Shown here piece by piece: positions 12,931-13,721 of a DNA stretch of 13,721 nt. The translations under genes were made by a program, and so were the position numbers. Where the stretch lies: assembly GCA_947367415.1 (NCBI GenBank), contig CANBEE010000046.1:1-13721 (forward strand). The letters are read 5' to 3'. Numbering within the stretch: position 1 is the stretch's first letter; each line of letters opens with the position of its first letter. Under the pieces are notes generated by a model. The model was not told the DNA's origin. It did no database searches and saw only the letters and a list, made by a program, of their open reading frames with translations. The stretch is from an uncultured Bacteroidales bacterium. GTDB lineage: Bacteria > Bacteroidota > Bacteroidia > Bacteroidales > Bacteroidaceae.

Positions 12931-13638
12931 TCATTGGGCATCAGCCACGCCATGTACCATATTCTCGCGTGCTGTCTGCAGGTAGTTGCTGATCATAGGC
13001 TGCTCCAGAAACTCGCGTGGAGCCTCATCGATGACCGCCTGCATGAGCGGTGTTATCGTCGGGTATGGCAAACCGTTGCAGAGCATCGAGAATCCGCATA
13101 GGCTCAACACATTGTCGAAATTGCTCCCTATAAAGTCGCGCACGAGGGTCTCCATCGCTGCGCCCAGCGTCTGATAGGCCGAGTCGAGGTGAGCCTCAAT
13201 CTTGCTTTGCGGATACCCGTCCAGGATCATCTGCGACTCCATGCGGTCGACCTCCATGGCCTGCATATCGAGCCTATACTTGCGTGCGATGAACTGGTAG
13301 AGCGAGTCGTTGAGCGGCGTGCCCTCGACCTTGAAGGTGAGGTTATTGATAAGCACCTCCATCTTGCCCGGCTCGATGATGATGGGCATCAGGGGGTGTC
13401 CGTCGATAAAGAGGGTTGCAATGATATTCGAGTCGGCCTCGCCCTTCATCTGGAACTTGCCGTGCAGCACCTCGCAGGAGTCGACCATCTGCCACTCATT
13501 GTCGACCGATGTCATCAGCGTAATCGTCTTCCCATCAATATGCGACAGGTTCGACGTACCTTTGATGCGATAGTCATCAGAGCACGAAAGCGAGAAGAGG
13601 CTCGACACCAAGCTCAAGACATACAATAACCTATTCAT
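12931..13638 (-). CDS. DUF4369 domain lipoprotein
   Basis: This 235-residue protein starts MNRLLYVLSLVSSLFSLSC. That is a lipoprotein signal with the acylated cysteine at residue 19. The next residues are SDD, which resembles the acidic export signal that sends Bacteroidota lipoproteins to the cell surface. Residues about 24-110 are a beta-rich DUF4369-like domain (YRIKGTSNLSHIDGKTITL, later FQMKGEAD and IIIEPGKMEVLI). This domain often precedes thioredoxin/TlpA domains. Here the rest is a helical region with no CxxC motif, so it is not a redox protein by itself. The gene faces the MetH-activation gene across a 60-bp gap in which I see no convincing hairpin. It has its own promoter. Function is unknown. 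Confidence 0.8.
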   Translation of the reverse strand: MNRLLYVLSLVSSLFSLSCSDDYRIKGTSNLSHIDGKTITLMTSVDNEWQMVDSCEVLHGKFQMKGEADSNIIATLFIDGHPLMPIIIEPGKMEVLINNLTFKVEGTPLNDSLYQFIARKYRLDMQAMEVDRMESQMILDGYPQSKIEAHLDSAYQTLGAAMETLVRDFIGSNFDNVLSLCGFSMLCNGLPYPTITPLMQAVIDEAPREFLEQPMISNYLQTARENMVHGVADAQ

Positions 13639-13662
13639 CGTGTTTTGTTTATAAAATCACTG

Positions 13663-13695
13663 CAAAAATAAGAGGTATTCTTGAATCAAGAAAAA
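13663..13695 (-). promoter_or_regulatory. Bacteroidota-type promoter of the DUF4369 gene
   Basis: On the - strand 13670-13663 reads TATTTTTG, matching TAnnTTTG. TTTTTC at 13695-13690 lies 19 bp upstream, the same -33-like sequence seen before rpmE. The predicted leader to the ATG at 13638 is about 20 nt. The last bases of the window beyond it hold no visible gene. Confidence 0.55.
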
Positions 13696-13721
13696 CTTTT
13701 ATCATTATTTAAGGATTATTC

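Overview
The window looks like chromosomal DNA from a member of the order Bacteroidales (Bacteroides/Prevotella-like). Four things point there. Several genes are preceded by the Bacteroidota -7 promoter element TAnnTTTG. The families DUF4954, DUF3256 and DUF4369 are typical of the group. The sialic acid operon is of the Bacteroides NanL/NanE/NanT kind. There are no clear Shine-Dalgarno sites. No rRNA, tRNA, CRISPR array, transposase or phage gene is visible. Gene density is high and no stretch over 300 bp lacks a gene.

Layout. Positions 1-276 hold the 3' end of an unrecognised gene. Then come rpmE type B (ribosomal protein L31), a strong terminator hairpin, and a lipoprotein-like DNA/RNA non-specific endonuclease, all on the + strand. 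Facing them on the - strand is a two-gene unit: a large left-handed beta-helix protein (DUF4954) followed by an exported DUF3256 protein. A 221-bp AT-rich divergent promoter region (4586-4806) separates this unit from a + strand sialic acid catabolic operon: N-acetylneuraminate lyase (nanL), a periplasmic Kelch mutarotase fused to a sodium/solute symporter, and an AGE-family epimerase (NanE type). Next are a polyprenol-phosphate mannosyltransferase with its own promoter, a terminator-like hairpin, and a translationally coupled pair: dihydroorotase (pyrC) and a stand-alone B12-dependent methionine synthase activation domain. The last gene, on the - strand, is a DUF4369 lipoprotein.

How the genes work together. 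The symporter fusion would convert incoming sialic acid to its preferred anomer in the periplasm and import it with sodium. NanL would cleave it to ManNAc and pyruvate, and the epimerase would turn ManNAc into GlcNAc. This matches the known Bacteroides route and differs from the ManNAc-kinase/NanE route of enterobacteria.

The most interesting signals lie in and around this operon. A heptanucleotide tandem repeat sits inside the mutarotase-symporter coding sequence, and gain or loss of one unit would truncate the protein before the transporter. A dispersed-type palindromic repeat lies between nanL and the symporter gene. Five CCTAG motifs, spaced about one DNA helical turn apart, lie between the symporter and epimerase genes. 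A near-identical 12-mer occurs in the nanL promoter spacer and in the divergent leader. The split methionine synthase activation domain is a further point of note.
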